Assembly (NCBI GenBank): GCA_019751475.1
Contig: JAIENH010000566.1
Span: 1-6,033 of the forward strand
Direction of reading: 5' to 3'
DNA from: Cyclobacteriaceae bacterium
GTDB lineage: Bacteria; Bacteroidota; Bacteroidia; Cytophagales; Cyclobacteriaceae
Length of the DNA: 6,033 nucleotides
Below, in pieces: positions 5,029 to 6,033 of this stretch. Under the pieces are notes generated by a model. It did no database searches. It saw only the letters and a program-made list of their open reading frames with translations, and was not told the DNA's origin. Both the position numbers and the translations under genes were made by a program. Each line of letters opens with the position of its first letter. Position 1 is the first letter of the stretch.

Positions 5029-6033
5029 CAATACAACCTCACTGACTTTCGAAACGCCACTTTCGTTAAACGCCTCAATGGCAAAGTAGTACGATTGGCC
5101 AACTGTGAGTGCACGAATTTCCAATTGATTGGGCTGGTCATCAAAGACTTGGTATGTCTGGTATAATTTGTCGGGCATTATTCCCCAAAGAATATTGTAA
5201 CCCACGGCACCGGGCACTTTCTCCCAGGCTACCCAAGCATTTCGTGTATCTGCATCGCGCTTTGCGGTAAACTTTGCCGGTGTCTTTGGCAGTTTCACAC
5301 TTCCATTTCCAAAAACCCGGATATCGCTGATAGCCAAATTTGGTGCACCCACATACTCGTGCTCGTATTTGATGTATTTTGTTTTTACAGGTTTCTCCAG
5401 TTCGATGTAAGCATTTGGTCGATCGCGCTTGTCGTTTGTTAGATCAGCAATTTTATCCCAATACTTGCCATCTATTGAATGATACAATCTGAATTGTGTG
5501 TACACCCTGGGATCGTTTGGATCAAAAATATCGGATTTATAATCGGTAAAACTTACCTGGACGGCTTTCACATCGCAGGGCTGCATCAAGTCGAGAGTAA
5601 TCCATTCACCTGGTTTGTTTTTGGATGCCACCCAGAATGTACGTGGATTTTCATCAGTCACGTTAGCCACATCAAATGTGTCGCGCACGGAAGAAGCCAG
5701 CACTGGCTTACCGTACGACAACAGCATCCAGCCGGTAAACAGCTCATCTTTTGAGTTCCATTTTTTGGTTGGAAGGTAGTGAGGTAGATCGCCAAAGCGT
5801 GTGTTCGCAAACATCTGGTCATCCTTGTCAAACCCTGCCGGAAACATGGCGATGCGCCTTTCAAAATTCCAGTTCACCGCCACCCATGGCGTGCCGGTGT
5901 TCCAGTAGTTGCCATAGTTGTCTTGAAAGGTATTGCCATGACCTGCGCCCGTCACAAAGCCGCCTGGCTTATACGAAATCGGATTGTAAGGAGCATAAGT
6001 AAACGGTCCCAGCGGATGATCACCAACGTAGGT
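5020..6033 (-). CDS. GH43-family glycosidase with discoidin (F5/8 type C) and FN3 domains, 5' end cut by window edge
   Basis: The minus strand is open from the window edge to TAG at 5022-5020: 337 residues of the C-terminal part. The first ~100 residues (starting TYVGDHPLGPF, then GAGHGNTFQDNYGNYW, ERRIAMFPAGFDKD and RFGDLPHYLP) look like the last blades of a five-bladed propeller glycoside hydrolase of family 43. His and Phe-Gln in GHGNTFQD are typical of this part of the fold; the catalytic acids mostly lie upstream, outside the window. Next is a discoidin/F5-8C carbohydrate-binding domain (about 108-244; ASSVRDTFDVANVTDENPRT, GEWITLDL, AISDIRVFG) and a fibronectin type III domain (about 250-337; AWEKVPGAVGYNILWG, YYFAIEAFNESG). 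The protein ends with the FN3 domain, so no type IX secretion C-terminal tag is seen. Likely secreted or surface-held, acting on arabinan/xylan-type glycans; substrate uncertain. A GTG in frame at 5955 is internal to the GH43 region and is not the start. Confidence 0.88.
   Translation of the reverse strand, partial: TYVGDHPLGPFTYAPYNPISYKPGGFVTGAGHGNTFQDNYGNYWNTGTPWVAVNWNFERRIAMFPAGFDKDDQMFANTRFGDLPHYLPTKKWNSKDELFTGWMLLSYGKPVLASSVRDTFDVANVTDENPRTFWVASKNKPGEWITLDLMQPCDVKAVQVSFTDYKSDIFDPNDPRVYTQFRLYHSIDGKYWDKIADLTNDKRDRPNAYIELEKPVKTKYIKYEHEYVGAPNLAISDIRVFGNGSVKLPKTPAKFTAKRDADTRNAWVAWEKVPGAVGYNILWGIMPDKLYQTYQVFDDQPNQLEIRALTVGQSYYFAIEAFNESGVSKVSEVVLSK

Overview
The window looks like chromosomal DNA of a Bacteroidota bacterium, most likely from the Cytophagales and relatives; the phylum is fairly secure, the order is a guess. 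The reasons are a Bacteroidota-style TonB with a YP-AR-GIEGRV / DGS / W-PGKQRGKPV C-terminal domain, a near absence of Shine-Dalgarno sequences, one exact TAnnTTTG promoter -7 box, a secreted GH43-discoidin-FN3 glycosidase, and a ChrA and Tat-exported Mn-type superoxide dismutase of the type common in that phylum. No mobile element, CRISPR array, tRNA or rRNA is visible. There is no gene-free stretch of 300 bases.

Layout, left to right. (1) 1-364, minus: an OsmC/Ohr-family redox protein cut by the left edge, missing roughly its last 15-20 residues. (2) 429-1175, plus: a conserved uncharacterised secreted protein, probably an outer-membrane or periplasmic beta-rich protein, divergent from the first gene. 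(3) 1274-1948, plus: an energy transducer TonB with its own promoter and a strong hairpin terminator at 1971-2002. (4) 4171 to 2015, minus: a two-gene operon of an isopenicillin-N-synthase-like Fe(II)/2-oxoglutarate oxygenase followed 9 bases later by the chromate transporter ChrA, which appears to start at TTG. (5) 4299-5009, plus: a Mn-type superoxide dismutase with a twin-arginine signal, divergent from the oxygenase operon across a 127-base control region with two AGGTGGC repeats. (6) 6033 to 5020, minus: the C-terminal part of a GH43-family glycosidase with a discoidin and a fibronectin type III domain, cut by the right edge and converging on the dismutase with only 10 bases between stops.

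How the genes relate. OsmC-like peroxidase, ChrA and superoxide dismutase all suit defence against oxidants (hydroperoxides, chromate, superoxide), and the oxygenase/chrA operon shares a promoter region with the dismutase. That these form a co-regulated redox group is inference. TonB and the glycosidase fit the usual Bacteroidota polysaccharide-feeding lifestyle but are not obviously linked to their neighbours. No clearly new system is visible. The points most worth a second look are the TTG-started chrA in the same frame as the upstream stop, the oxygenase-chrA pairing, the dismutase control region, and the uncharacterised 248-residue protein.
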